NCBI GenBank assembly: GCA_020633515.1
Contig: JACKDM010000067.1
Location: 1-21,336, forward strand
Origin: Myxococcales bacterium
GTDB taxonomy: Bacteria > Myxococcota > Bradymonadia > UBA7976 > UBA1532
DNA: 21,336 bases
Direction: 5' to 3'
The notes under the pieces are model-generated. The model had not been told where the DNA came from, searched no databases, and saw only the letters and a program-made list of their open reading frames with translations. Each line of letters begins with the position of its first letter. Position 1 is the first letter of the stretch. This document shows, piece by piece, positions 6,270 to 15,995 of the stretch. The translations under genes were made by a program, and so were the position numbers.

Positions 6270-7721
6270 ATGACGCGATGGGTCCTGCTCTGCGCGCTGA
6301 TCGCCGGGTGCGGCGGCGCGCAGCCCAAGGGTGAGGCGAAGCCGCCGCCGGTGCCGCTCGATCCGCCGGTGGCGGTCGAGCCCGCGGCGTACACCGGCGC
6401 GCGCGCGGCGGCGCCGCCGGTGCTGATCCGCGACGCCGCGATCTGGACCGCGACCCTCGACCGGCCGCGGATCGCGCGGGGCTGGATCCGGCTCCGCGAC
6501 GGGCTCATCGCCGGGATCGGCGAGGGCGACGCGCCGGCGCCCGAGGACGGCGAGCAGGTCGTCGACGCGCAGGGCAAGATCGTCACGCCGGGCCTCATCG
6601 ACAGCCACAGCCACCTCGGCGTCTATGCCTCGCCCGGCACCTGGGCGCACGCCGACGGCAACGAGATGACCAACCCCATCACCGCCGGGGTGCGCGCCGA
6701 AGAGGGCTTCTGGCCGCAGGACCCCGGCATCGAGCGCGCGGTCGCCGGCGGGGTGACGACGATCATGGCGCTCCCCGGCTCGGGCAACCTGATCGGCGGC
6801 CGCGGGGTGGTGCTCAAGCTGCACCCGGCGCGCGAGGCGCGGGCGATGCGGTTCCCCGGCGCCAAGGACGGGCTCAAGATGGCGTGCGGCGAGAACCCCA
6901 AGCGCGTCTACGGCGAGGGCAAGGGCTCGATGCCGATGAGCCGCATGGGCAGCCTCTATCTCATGCGCGAGAAGTTCATCGCCGCCCGCCGCTACCGGCA
7001 GAAGTGGGCCAACTGGCGGCAGGATCCGAGCGAGGAGAAGCACGGCCGCGCGCTGCCGAAGACGCCACCCGACCGCGACCTCGTCCTCGAGACCCTCGCG
7101 GCGGTGCTCGACGGCGAGGTGCTCGTGCACGTGCACTGCTACCGCGCCGACGAGATGCTGTTGCAGCTCAAGCTCGCCGACGAGTTCGGCTACGCGGTGC
7201 GCTCGTTCCACCATGCCGTCGAGGCCTACAAGATCCGCGACGTGCTCGCGCAGAAGGGCGTCAGCGTCAGCACCTGGGCCGACTGGTGGGGCTTCAAGCT
7301 CGAAGCCTTCGATGCCATCGAAGAGAACATCGCGCTCCTCGCCGCGGCCGGCGCGCGCCCGATCGTGCACTCCGACAGCGCCGAGGGGATCCAGCGGCTC
7401 AACCAGGAGGCGGGCAAGGCGCTCGGCGCCGGGCTCGCGGCGGGGCTGCCGGTCGACGCCGACGCGGCGCTGCGCTGGGTGACGGTCAACCCGGCGTGGG
7501 CGCTCGGCGTCGACGCGCAGACCGGCACCCTCGAAGCGGGCAAGATGGCCGACGTCGTCGTCTGGGACCAGGACCCGCTCAGCGTCTATGCGCGCGCCGA
7601 GAAGGTGTGGATCGACGGGCACCTGCGACACGACGCCGCGGCGCCGGGCGCGCCGTGGAGCGACTTCGAGGCCGGGCTCGGCGCGGGGATCACGCCGGCG
7701 GCGGGGGAGGGGACGCGATGA
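6270..7721 (+). CDS. Amidohydrolase family lipoprotein (imidazolonepropionase-like)
   Basis: A 483-residue protein with GGAGG at 6259-6263 before ATG 6270. It opens with a lipobox (IAGC, Cys14) and a Pro-rich linker, so the enzyme is probably lipid-anchored outside the cytoplasm. The amidohydrolase fold is clear: the N-terminal composite strand region (RDAAIWTATLDRPRI), the metal-binding TPGLIDSHSHLG with His113 and His115, VHVHCYRADE (His287/His289), SFHHAVEAYK (His314/His315), IVHSDS with Asp369, and the closing strand GTLEAGKMADVVVWDQDPL. These fit a mono- or binuclear metal hydrolase acting on C-N bonds; the substrate cannot be inferred and could be a peptide or cyclic amide. Its stop overlaps the next gene by ATGA, so both members of the pair are translated together. 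Confidence 0.87.
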   Translation: MTRWVLLCALIAGCGGAQPKGEAKPPPVPLDPPVAVEPAAYTGARAAAPPVLIRDAAIWTATLDRPRIARGWIRLRDGLIAGIGEGDAPAPEDGEQVVDAQGKIVTPGLIDSHSHLGVYASPGTWAHADGNEMTNPITAGVRAEEGFWPQDPGIERAVAGGVTTIMALPGSGNLIGGRGVVLKLHPAREARAMRFPGAKDGLKMACGENPKRVYGEGKGSMPMSRMGSLYLMREKFIAARRYRQKWANWRQDPSEEKHGRALPKTPPDRDLVLETLAAVLDGEVLVHVHCYRADEMLLQLKLADEFGYAVRSFHHAVEAYKIRDVLAQKGVSVSTWADWWGFKLEAFDAIEENIALLAAAGARPIVHSDSAEGIQRLNQEAGKALGAGLAAGLPVDADAALRWVTVNPAWALGVDAQTGTLEAGKMADVVVWDQDPLSVYARAEKVWIDGHLRHDAAAPGAPWSDFEAGLGAGITPAAGEGTR

Positions 7722-8926
7722 TCACTCTGCTGGCGGCCGTGGTCGCGATCGTGGGCGGCACGGTGCATCCCGTCGAGGGCGAAGTCATCGAGGGCGGCAC
7801 GGTGATCATCACCGACGGCCGCATCACCGCGGTCGGCGCCGGGCTCGTAGCACCCGCGGGCGCGACGGTGATCGACGCGCGGGGCAAGGTGGTCACGCCC
7901 GGCCTCTTCCACGCCGACACCGCGCTCGGGCTCGTCGAGATCTGGGGCGCCGAGGAGACCGTCGACCTCGACGGCGGCGGCGACCCGATCCGGGCCGCGT
8001 TCCGCGCGGTCGACGCCTTCAACCCGCAGAGCACGGTGATCCCGGTGCAGCGCGCGCACGGCATCACCGCCGCGCTCGTCGCGCCCGGCGGCGGGCTGAT
8101 CGCGGGGCAGGCGGCGGTGATGCCGCTGTGGGGCGAGGGGCCGATCGCGGCGCCGGCGGCGATGGTCGCCGGGCTCGGCGGCGGCGCGCCGGGGAGCCGG
8201 GGCATGGCGCTGTTGCGGCTGCGCGAGGCGCTCGACGACGCGCGCGTCTACGACAAGAACCGCGCGGCCTTCGAACGGCGCGCGCTGCGCGACCTCGCCG
8301 CGAGCCGCCTCGACCTCGAGGCGCTCGTGCCGGTCGTGCGCGGCGAGCTGCCGCTCATGGTGCGCGTCGACCGCGAGAGCGAGATCGCCGCGGTGCTGCG
8401 GCTCGCCGAGGCGCAGAAGATCCGGGTGATCATCTCCGGCGGCGCCGAGGCGTGGCGCCTCGCGGGCCCGCTCGCGGCGGCGAAGGTGCCGGTGATCATC
8501 GACCCGGTGCTCAATGCGCCCGAGAGCTTCGACCAGCTCCGCACCCGCGCCGACGCGGCGGCGCTGCTCGTCGCGGCGGGGGTGCCGGTCGCGCTCTCGA
8601 CCTTCGGGCTGCACGAGGCCCGCAAGCTGCGGCAGTGGGCGGGCAACGCGGTGCGCGCGGGGCTGCCGCACCCGGCGGCGCTGCGCGCGGTGACCCGGGC
8701 GCCGGCGCTGATGTTCGGCCTCACCGACCGCGGCGCGCTCACCGTCGGCGCGCGCGGCGACGTCGTGGTGTGGAGCGGCGACCCGTTCGAGACCCGCACC
8801 CGCGCCGAGCACGTCTTCGTCGGCGGCGAGCCCGCGCCGCTCGACCACCGCCAGCGCGCGCTCCTCGACCGCTACCGCGACCTCCCGCCGCTCCCGCCCG
8901 AGACCGCAGCGCCCGCTGCGAAATGA
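7718..8926 (+). CDS. Amidohydrolase-superfamily protein lacking canonical metal ligands
   Basis: 402 residues, starting at the ATG of an ATGA overlap (7718-7721) with the previous gene. The frame is open much further upstream, but that part is only a shadow of the first amidohydrolase. It keeps the fold signatures: VAIVGGTVHPVEGEVIEGGTV at the start, RGKVVTPGLFHADTALGLVEI, a Gly-rich PGGGLIAGQAAVMPL segment, and GALTVGARGDVVVWSGDPF at the end. Position 65-67 reads His-Ala-Asp instead of HxH, and the usual HSDS near the end is replaced by VALSTFG, so canonical metal binding is doubtful. Members with an SLGLVEI-like motif paired with an active amidohydrolase are known elsewhere, so it may be a partner subunit or regulatory paralog. 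No lipobox is present; the first ten residues are hydrophobic, but that may simply be the first beta strand. Confidence 0.83.
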   Translation: MITLLAAVVAIVGGTVHPVEGEVIEGGTVIITDGRITAVGAGLVAPAGATVIDARGKVVTPGLFHADTALGLVEIWGAEETVDLDGGGDPIRAAFRAVDAFNPQSTVIPVQRAHGITAALVAPGGGLIAGQAAVMPLWGEGPIAAPAAMVAGLGGGAPGSRGMALLRLREALDDARVYDKNRAAFERRALRDLAASRLDLEALVPVVRGELPLMVRVDRESEIAAVLRLAEAQKIRVIISGGAEAWRLAGPLAAAKVPVIIDPVLNAPESFDQLRTRADAAALLVAAGVPVALSTFGLHEARKLRQWAGNAVRAGLPHPAALRAVTRAPALMFGLTDRGALTVGARGDVVVWSGDPFETRTRAEHVFVGGEPAPLDHRQRALLDRYRDLPPLPPETAAPAAK

Positions 8927-9042
8927 TCGACGCACCGCTGCCAATCGCACGACGCGCTGCGACCGCCGCCCGCCGCGGCGCGTCATCCGGCGTCGCGGCC
9001 ACGCGACCGCGCGCGAACGGCCTCGCCGGAACGCGCTGCGGA

Positions 9043-9072
9043 TTTCGCGCCGCGTCACGGATCTGATATAAG
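9043..9072 (+). promoter_or_regulatory. Possible sigma70-like promoter of the citrate synthase gene
   Basis: TTTCGC (9043-9048) and TATAAG (9067-9072) are separated by 18 bases, with TG one base before the -10 (TGATATAAG). This is the only AT-rich patch in the 239-base gap 8927-9165, in which I otherwise see no gene. The transcript leader would be about 85 bases. Confidence 0.35.
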
Positions 9073-9165
9073 GCCACCGTCGATCGGGGCCGGATGAGCG
9101 CGCGCCACCCCGGCGAGCGGCGGCCGGCACCCCAGTGCAGCGCAATGAGCAAGGAGGCGGGACGC

Positions 9166-10305
9166 ATGGCTGACGACAACTTCGTGCCGGGCCTCGCCGG
9201 CGTCGTCGCGGCGAAGTCGGCGATCGGGTACATCAACGGGCAGGAGGGCGTCCTCCGCTACCGCGGCATCATGGTGCAGGAGCTCGCCGAGAAGAGCACC
9301 TTCGAAGAGGTGAGCTACCTCCTGCTCTTCGGCGAGCTGCCCACCGCCGCGCAGCTCGAAGAGTTCGACGCTGAGCTGCGCAGCCTGCGCGCCGTGCCGG
9401 CGGGCATCATCGACATCCTCCGCGCGCTGCCCGACGGCGGCCACCCGATGGTCGCCCTGCAAGCCGCGGTCGCCGCGCTCGGGGCCTTCTACCCGCAGCT
9501 CGACGTCACCGACCGCGAGGGCAACATCAAGGCGTCGAAGCGCCTCATCGCGTCGATGGCGACCATCGTCGCCGCCTTCGACCGCATCCGCAAAGGCTTG
9601 GAGGTCGTCGAGCCCGACGCCTCGCTGACCCACGCGGCCAACTTCCTCTACATGCTCACCGGCGAGAAGCCCGACGCGCAGCGCACCCGCCTGATCGACG
9701 TCTCGCTGGTGCTGCACGCCGAGCACGGCTTCAACGCGAGCACCTTCACCGGCCGCGTGATCGGCTCGTCGCTGTCGAGCCCGTACGCCGCGCTCTCGGG
9801 CGCGGTCGGCTCGCTCTCGGGCCCGCTGCACGGCGGCGCCAACGAGCGCGTGCTGCACATGCTGCGCGCCAACTTCACCGACGTCGAGACGGTCGGTGAG
9901 AAGCTCGACGAGATGATCGCGCGCAAGGACAAGATCATGGGCCTCGGCCACCGGGTCTACCGGGTCAAGGATCCGCGCGCCGACATCCTCCAGCGCATGG
10001 CCGCCGATCTCTTCGCGAAGCAGGGCTCGACGCCGATCTACGACATCGCGCACAAGCTCGAGCAGGAGGCCGCCGAGCGCCTCGGCAAGAAGGGCATCTA
10101 CCCCAACGTCGACTTCTACAGCGGCCTCGTCTACGAGAAGCTCGGCATCGAGGTCGACCTCTTCACCCCGCTGTTTGCGATCTCGCGCGTCTCGGGCTGG
10201 GCGGCGCACTGGCTGGAGCAGCTCGAAGACAACCGGATCTACCGTCCGACGCAGAAGTACGTCGGCAAGACCGACGCCCACTATGTAGACATCAGCGAGC
10301 GATGA
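9166..10305 (+). CDS. Citrate synthase (or 2-methylcitrate synthase)
   Basis: 379 residues. I use ATG 9166 because AAGGAGG (9151-9157) sits eight bases upstream and the protein starts MADDNFVPGLAGVVAAKS, as short citrate synthases do; an ATG at 9094 would add an unlikely leader. The three catalytic residues are visible: His222 in LHGGANERV, His262 in MGLGHRVYR and Asp316 in NVDFYSG. The fold markers IGYINGQEGVLRYRGIMVQELAEKS and LFTPLFAISRVSGWAAHWLEQ are also present. The enzyme condenses acetyl-CoA with oxaloacetate, feeding the TCA cycle. The length and motif style fit the dimeric type, which is hard to separate from methylcitrate synthase by eye; no prp genes are adjacent. A methyltransferase gene follows after 15 bases. 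Confidence 0.93.
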   Translation: MADDNFVPGLAGVVAAKSAIGYINGQEGVLRYRGIMVQELAEKSTFEEVSYLLLFGELPTAAQLEEFDAELRSLRAVPAGIIDILRALPDGGHPMVALQAAVAALGAFYPQLDVTDREGNIKASKRLIASMATIVAAFDRIRKGLEVVEPDASLTHAANFLYMLTGEKPDAQRTRLIDVSLVLHAEHGFNASTFTGRVIGSSLSSPYAALSGAVGSLSGPLHGGANERVLHMLRANFTDVETVGEKLDEMIARKDKIMGLGHRVYRVKDPRADILQRMAADLFAKQGSTPIYDIAHKLEQEAAERLGKKGIYPNVDFYSGLVYEKLGIEVDLFTPLFAISRVSGWAAHWLEQLEDNRIYRPTQKYVGKTDAHYVDISER

Positions 10306-10320
10306 GGGCAGTCTGAGCCC

Positions 10321-11070
10321 GTGGATCGCTTCTCCTTCTTCTCACCCCTCCCCCGCAGTGAGCCCGGTGGCGCGACGTTCACGTCCGCCTACCTGACCCC
10401 CCTCAAGATCAAGGCCGACTGGCCCCTGCTCGACCTGCACTGCGCCTCGGGCGACCGGGCGACGTGGCTGGCGCGCTCGCGCGGCTGCCCGATCGTCTGC
10501 GTCGACAGCGAGCCGCGTTACATGCCGGTGGTGCGGCGGCGGGCGAGCGAGGGCGGGGCGGGGCATCTGGTGCAGCCGGTGGTCGCGAGCTACGACGCGC
10601 TGCCGTTCGCCGACGAGTCGTTCCGGGTGGTGCTCGCCGAGAGCGCCGCGCTCGGGCTCGGCTTGCAGAAGGCGCTGACGACCTGGCGGCGGCTGGTGGC
10701 GAAGAACGACTTCGTCGCGGTGACCTACCCCGGGGTGGTCAACAAGGACGCCCCGCCCGAGGTGCGCGAGCCGCTCGAGCGTCGCATGGTCGAGCCGCTG
10801 CGCACGCTCGCCGACTATCACACCATCGTGCGCAACGCCGGCTATGAGCTGGTGCAGCAGGTCCCGTTGCAGCCCGAGCTGTGGGATGCCTTCTACGCCG
10901 ATGCCATCCGGCGGGCGTGGGCGCTGACTGCTGCCAATGGCTCGACGCCGCCCAAGGTGCAGAAGAGCGACGCGCTCGTGCGCGAGGTGCTCACCGAGGC
11001 GCACTGGTATCGCCGCGTCGGCCGCGGCCGCGTCTTCTTGCAGGCGATGCTGCTCAAGCGCGTGCGCTGA
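10321..11070 (+). CDS. SAM-dependent class I methyltransferase-like protein
   Basis: 249 residues, starting at GTG 10321 only 15 bases after the citrate synthase stop, so the two are probably cotranscribed; the upstream GAGGG is a weak ribosome binding site. Motif I of a class I methyltransferase is recognisable as LLDLHCASGDRATWLA (36-51), with the acidic ribose-binding residue in VCVDSEPRYM (60-68) and a YDALPFADESFRVVLAES segment (91-108) like the UbiE/Methyltransf_11 post-motif. Residues 44-45 read Gly-Asp where GxG is common. The C-terminal half has no recognised substrate domain. The substrate is unknown; linkage to citrate synthase does not clearly reveal it. Confidence 0.72.
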   Translation: MDRFSFFSPLPRSEPGGATFTSAYLTPLKIKADWPLLDLHCASGDRATWLARSRGCPIVCVDSEPRYMPVVRRRASEGGAGHLVQPVVASYDALPFADESFRVVLAESAALGLGLQKALTTWRRLVAKNDFVAVTYPGVVNKDAPPEVREPLERRMVEPLRTLADYHTIVRNAGYELVQQVPLQPELWDAFYADAIRRAWALTAANGSTPPKVQKSDALVREVLTEAHWYRRVGRGRVFLQAMLLKRVR

Positions 11071-11092
11071 CCCCCCGCCCTCCGCTGCCTCT

Positions 11093-11108
11093 CGGCGCCC
11101 CCGCGCCG
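11093..11108 (+). terminator. Possible terminator hairpin after the citrate synthase-methyltransferase pair
   Basis: CGGCGC (11093-11098), loop CCCC, GCGCCG (11103-11108) is a perfect six-pair stem 23 bases after the stop. No U-run follows, so intrinsic termination would be weak. Confidence 0.35.
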
Positions 11109-11116
11109 GACCCCCA

Positions 11117-11146
11117 TTGAGTCAGACCCCTGACATGACGTAGAAG
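11117..11146 (+). promoter_or_regulatory. Sigma70-like promoter with an inverted repeat in the spacer
   Basis: TTGAGT (11117-11122) and TAGAAG (11141-11146) are 18 bases apart, upstream of the cysteine-rich lipoprotein gene. The inverted repeat GTCAG-ACCC-CTGAC (11121-11134) lies between them, where a repressor could bind, although a five-base repeat can occur by chance. The leader would be about 45 bases, ending in GGGGAG before ATG 11197. Confidence 0.4.
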
Positions 11147-11196
11147 ACCCGCGGTCGTCGCGGCGGCGGCCGACGTGCAACGACGGGGAGAGCGCC

Positions 11197-13818
11197 ATGT
11201 TGCGGTGGCTGGGGATCATTCTGGTCGCGACGCTTGCGATCGCGTGTGACGACGCCGGAGAGACGGACGACGACGGGGCGCTGCCCGACGTGCCGGTCCG
11301 CGAGCCGGACGACGCCGGCCCCGACCTGGGGCCGCGCGAAGACGGCGGGCCGGTCGAAGACGCGGACGTCGTCCCCGACATGGCCGCCGACATGGGCCTC
11401 ATCCGCGAGATCGAAGGCTGCGCCGACATCTGCGCGGTCTACGAGAGCTGCGACCGGCTCGACCTGTGGGCCGGTGACATCGAAGAGTGCAACCGCGGCT
11501 GCGCCGACGCCGAGCTCTCCGATCGCTTCCAGGGCTGGCTCACCTGCCTTCAGATCACCGCCTGCGGCGCGCTCGAAGAGTGCGTCGTCCCGCCCCGCCC
11601 GCGCCCCTCGTGCGCCGACGTCTGCGACACCCTCGAAGGCTGCGGCGCGAGCGCCCGCATCCCGCAGGGGCTGCCCGGGATCGCCAACTGCGCGGCGGCC
11701 TGCAACGACCGCCTCCTCGAACAGACCATCGTCAACTGCGGCGAGGCGGCGGTCTATGAGCCCGAGCAGTGCACCGAAGAGGTCTTCGCGCGCTGCTACC
11801 TCAACGAGCGGCAGCGTGACTGCCTCGAGCTCTGCGACCGCCGCGCCGGCTGCGAGGCGGGCGTCGATGTCATCGACTGCGCCGTCGCCTGCGCGCAGCC
11901 GCCCGCGGTCGACGATCCGGTCGCCAACCGCCGCCGCGGCATCGCCCGCACCTGCGCCCGCGAGGCGCGCGACTGCGCCGAGCTCGAGGCGTGCAGCCGG
12001 CAGACCGCGCGCCCGATCGTCGGCGACGCGACCGTCGATGAGCTCTGCGCGGCCAACGAAGGCTGCGGCTTCCTCGACGGCCCGAGCTGCGTCGAGGCGA
12101 GCCCGGCGCTCTTGCGCCGCCTCGCCGACGGCGCGATCGACTGCCTCACCGAAGTCTTCACCGACGCCTGCGCCGAGGGGCCGCTCGGCTGCTTCGCGCC
12201 CGGCACCTTCGCGCTCGCGGCCTGCGACGAGTACTGCGCCAACGCCGCGCTCTGCGGCACGCTGCCCGACGGGCAGATCGAGCTCGAGTGCACCCAGCAG
12301 TGCCGCGCCGCGGTCGACTCGGGCGAGGGCGCGCTGATCGCGCCGCTGCGGCCCCGGCTCGCGTGCGCCTATGGCGACACCTGCGCCGACATCGCCGCCT
12401 GCGAGGCGGGCGCGGGCGCGGCGGCCGACTGCGCGGCGTTCTGCGCGCGGCGCGGCGAGTGCGCCGTCGACGGCGGCGCCGACTGCGTCGCCGACTGCAC
12501 CGCGCGCGGCGCGACCGCCCGCGGCTTCGCCGAGCGCACCCGCACCCTCGCCGCCGCCGAGTGCGACGGCGCCGCGCTCTGCGTCGCCCCGCCGCCGCCC
12601 GACTGCGCGACCCTCTGCGCCCCGCTCGACGCCTGCGCGCTCGGCGGCGCCGACTGCGTGCGGCGCTGCGACGACGCCGACTTCGCCGATCCGACCGGCT
12701 TCCTGCCGACGCTCGCCTGCGTCAGCGCCACCGAGCGCTGCGACGCGCGCGCGCGCTGCCTCGACGGCGACCTCGCCGGCGGCGCGGCCTGCCTCGCGTG
12801 GTGCCGGCGCGCCAACGACTGCCAGGGCGGCGGCGGCGACCCGGTCGACTGCGTCGTCGAGTGCGGCGGCGGGCTCGCCGGCGCCGACGGGCTGACCTTC
12901 GACGGCGCGCGCGACTGCCTCGCCGCCGCCGGCGCCGACGCCGAGTGCGCCGCGCTCGACGCCTGCGTCGACGCGGTCCCGGCCGATGGCTACTGCGCGG
13001 CGTTCTGCGGCGCGGTCGACGGCTGCCGGCTCGGCGAGGGCGAGGACGCCTGCCTCGCCGCCTGCCGCGCCGCGCCCGCCGACGCCGAGCGCGTCGAACA
13101 GGCCGCCTGCGTGCTCAACGCCCGCCGCAGCGGCGCCGGCTGCGCGGTCGTCGCCGAGTGCATCGGCGCCGTCGTCGAGCCCGCGAGCCCCGCCTGTCAG
13201 GCGCTCTGCGCCGCGCAGAACACCTGCGACGAAGACGTCGACGCCTTCCTCTGCGAGCGCGACTGCATCCCCGAGCCCGAGGGCACCCCGCTCCGCGCCG
13301 CCTGCGCCGCGCGCGGCGGCTGCGCCGAGCTGCCGATCTGCCTCGCCGCGCCGGCCGAGCTGCCCCCGGCCTGCGACGACGTCTGCGCGACCCTCGCGAT
13401 GTGCCCCGGCGCGATCGGCGCCGGCGCCGACGCGCGCTACCCCGACGCGGCCGCCTGCCTCGCCGACTGCGGCGGCGCGGCGGTGCTCTCCGAGGCCGAC
13501 GACTACGCCGGCGAGCTCGCGACCTGCCTCGACGCCGCCGCCTGCGACGCCGACGCGGTCACCGCCTGCTACGAGGCCGGCCCGCGCGGCGGCTGCGCCG
13601 AGGCGTGGGCGGCGTTCGTCGCCTGCAACAACCAGTGGATTCCGGGGCTCGGCGGCGCCAACGACGAGGCGACCTACGTCGCGCAGTGCGAGGCGACGCT
13701 CGCGGCCGATCCCAACGCGCAGATGCAGATCGACTGCCTGATCGACACGGCGGCCAACGCGATGGCCGATCCGCTCGCCTGCTTCGGTCAGATCGCCTGC
13801 CTGCTCGGCGGGCCCTGA
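11197..13818 (+). CDS. Large cysteine-repeat lipoprotein
   Basis: An 873-residue protein with signal MLRWLGIILVATLAIAC (lipobox Cys17), then an Asp/Pro-rich linker to residue about 70, then a repeat array to about residue 800. I count 92 cysteines (about 10%). Each module follows C-x3-C-x5-C-x(5-16)-C-x3-C-x(11-22)-C-x(5-10)-C-x5-C, so eight cysteines per 55-75 residues. Modules start near residues 75, 139, 209, 284, 343, 412, 470, 532, 600, 667 and 726, with a shorter cap (CAEAWAAFVAC) at about 801. Typical openings are CADICAVYESC and CATLCAPLDAC. The even number suggests four disulfides per module in an oxidising compartment, giving a rigid rod on the cell surface or in the periplasm. Cysteine-rich lipoproteins of this kind occur in Myxococcota, but I know no defined function. 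It is monocistronic, with its own likely promoter and a convergent kinase downstream. Confidence 0.82.
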   Translation: MLRWLGIILVATLAIACDDAGETDDDGALPDVPVREPDDAGPDLGPREDGGPVEDADVVPDMAADMGLIREIEGCADICAVYESCDRLDLWAGDIEECNRGCADAELSDRFQGWLTCLQITACGALEECVVPPRPRPSCADVCDTLEGCGASARIPQGLPGIANCAAACNDRLLEQTIVNCGEAAVYEPEQCTEEVFARCYLNERQRDCLELCDRRAGCEAGVDVIDCAVACAQPPAVDDPVANRRRGIARTCAREARDCAELEACSRQTARPIVGDATVDELCAANEGCGFLDGPSCVEASPALLRRLADGAIDCLTEVFTDACAEGPLGCFAPGTFALAACDEYCANAALCGTLPDGQIELECTQQCRAAVDSGEGALIAPLRPRLACAYGDTCADIAACEAGAGAAADCAAFCARRGECAVDGGADCVADCTARGATARGFAERTRTLAAAECDGAALCVAPPPPDCATLCAPLDACALGGADCVRRCDDADFADPTGFLPTLACVSATERCDARARCLDGDLAGGAACLAWCRRANDCQGGGGDPVDCVVECGGGLAGADGLTFDGARDCLAAAGADAECAALDACVDAVPADGYCAAFCGAVDGCRLGEGEDACLAACRAAPADAERVEQAACVLNARRSGAGCAVVAECIGAVVEPASPACQALCAAQNTCDEDVDAFLCERDCIPEPEGTPLRAACAARGGCAELPICLAAPAELPPACDDVCATLAMCPGAIGAGADARYPDAAACLADCGGAAVLSEADDYAGELATCLDAAACDADAVTACYEAGPRGGCAEAWAAFVACNNQWIPGLGGANDEATYVAQCEATLAADPNAQMQIDCLIDTAANAMADPLACFGQIACLLGGP
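11419..13600 (+). repeat. About eleven divergent eight-cysteine protein modules
   Basis: Codon-level repeats encode CxxxCxxxxxC...CxxxC...C...C...C units of roughly 165-225 bases. The units have diverged so far in sequence that only the cysteine spacing is conserved, which suggests old duplications. The fourth unit (from residue 284) lacks some of the cysteines. Confidence 0.75.
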
Positions 13819-13880
13819 GCCATCGGGCGGGTCGTCACCCGGCGGCCTGCCCTCGTCTGCCTTTCCTTCTCGCCCTGCGG

Positions 13881-15218
<1,338 letters not shown>

Positions 15219-15401
15219 GTTGCTGTTCAACGCTTTGGAGCGATCTGCCGTCTATCAGACCGCGCGGGCGGGCGGCAAGCTCGACAACAAAAGCGCACGC
15301 GGCGCACGGCTTGTCACGGCTTTGCGACGCTGCTCCTGACGCGCGCGACCCCCGGCGTCGGCCCCGCATCGTCCCCCCGCCCGCCGGAGGGAGGAGGACC
15401 C

Positions 15402-15983
15402 ATGACCCGCAAGCCCGAGGCCGCCGTCGACCCGCTCTTCATCGAGCGCTGGTCACCGCGCGCCTTCGAATCCACGCCCGTCGCGCCCGAGGCGCTCGCC
15501 TCGATCTTCGAAGCGGCCCGCTGGGCGCCGTCGTGCTTCAACGAGCAGCCGTGGCTGTTTTTGTATGCGACCACCCCCGCCGAGCGCGCGCGCTTCGCCG
15601 CGCTCCTCGTCGAGAAGAACCGCGCCTGGGCTGCCGATGCGCCGGTGATCGCCTTCGCGCTCGCCCGCAAGGCCTTCGCCCGCAACGACAAACCCAATCG
15701 CCACGCCATGTTCGACACGGGCGCCGCCTGGATGTCGCTGACGATGCAGGCGCGCCTCCTCGGCCTCTACACCCACGCGATGGCCGGGATCGACGTCGAC
15801 GGGATCCGCCGCGAGCTCGGCGTGCCCGACGACTACGAGGTGATCTGCGGGATCGTGATCGGCCACCGCGCCGATCCGGCGACGCTCGAACCCGAGCGCC
15901 GCGCCGCCGAGCAGCCCAACGGCCGCAAGCCGCTCGCCGAGGTCGCCGTCGAGGGCGGCTTCCCCGACGCCGTCCGCAAGTAG
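15402..15983 (+). CDS. Nitroreductase family FMN-dependent oxidoreductase
   Basis: 193 residues. ATG 15402 follows a strong purine-rich ribosome binding site (GGAGGGAGGAGG, 15386-15397); the open frame extends far upstream only as an antisense shadow of the kinase. Nitroreductase signatures are present: ERWSPRAFESTPVAPEAL (15-32), with the Arg that contacts FMN phosphate; ASIFEAARWAPSCFNEQPWLFLYA (33-56), the classic Ser-Asn-x-Gln-Pro-Trp type segment; FDTGAAWMSLTMQARLLGL in the middle; and GIVIGHRAD before a Pro-rich tail. Such enzymes bind FMN as homodimers and reduce nitro, quinone or flavin substrates with NAD(P)H. The substrate is unknown. Confidence 0.88.
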   Translation: MTRKPEAAVDPLFIERWSPRAFESTPVAPEALASIFEAARWAPSCFNEQPWLFLYATTPAERARFAALLVEKNRAWAADAPVIAFALARKAFARNDKPNRHAMFDTGAAWMSLTMQARLLGLYTHAMAGIDVDGIRRELGVPDDYEVICGIVIGHRADPATLEPERRAAEQPNGRKPLAEVAVEGGFPDAVRK

Positions 15984-15995
15984 CCGTCGCGACTG

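Noticed and set aside
13828..13841. Hairpin CGGGT-CGTC-ACCCG between the cysteine-rich lipoprotein and the kinase
   Set aside because: Only five pairs and no adjacent U-run (a T-rich patch lies about 18 bases on), so I do not call it a terminator.
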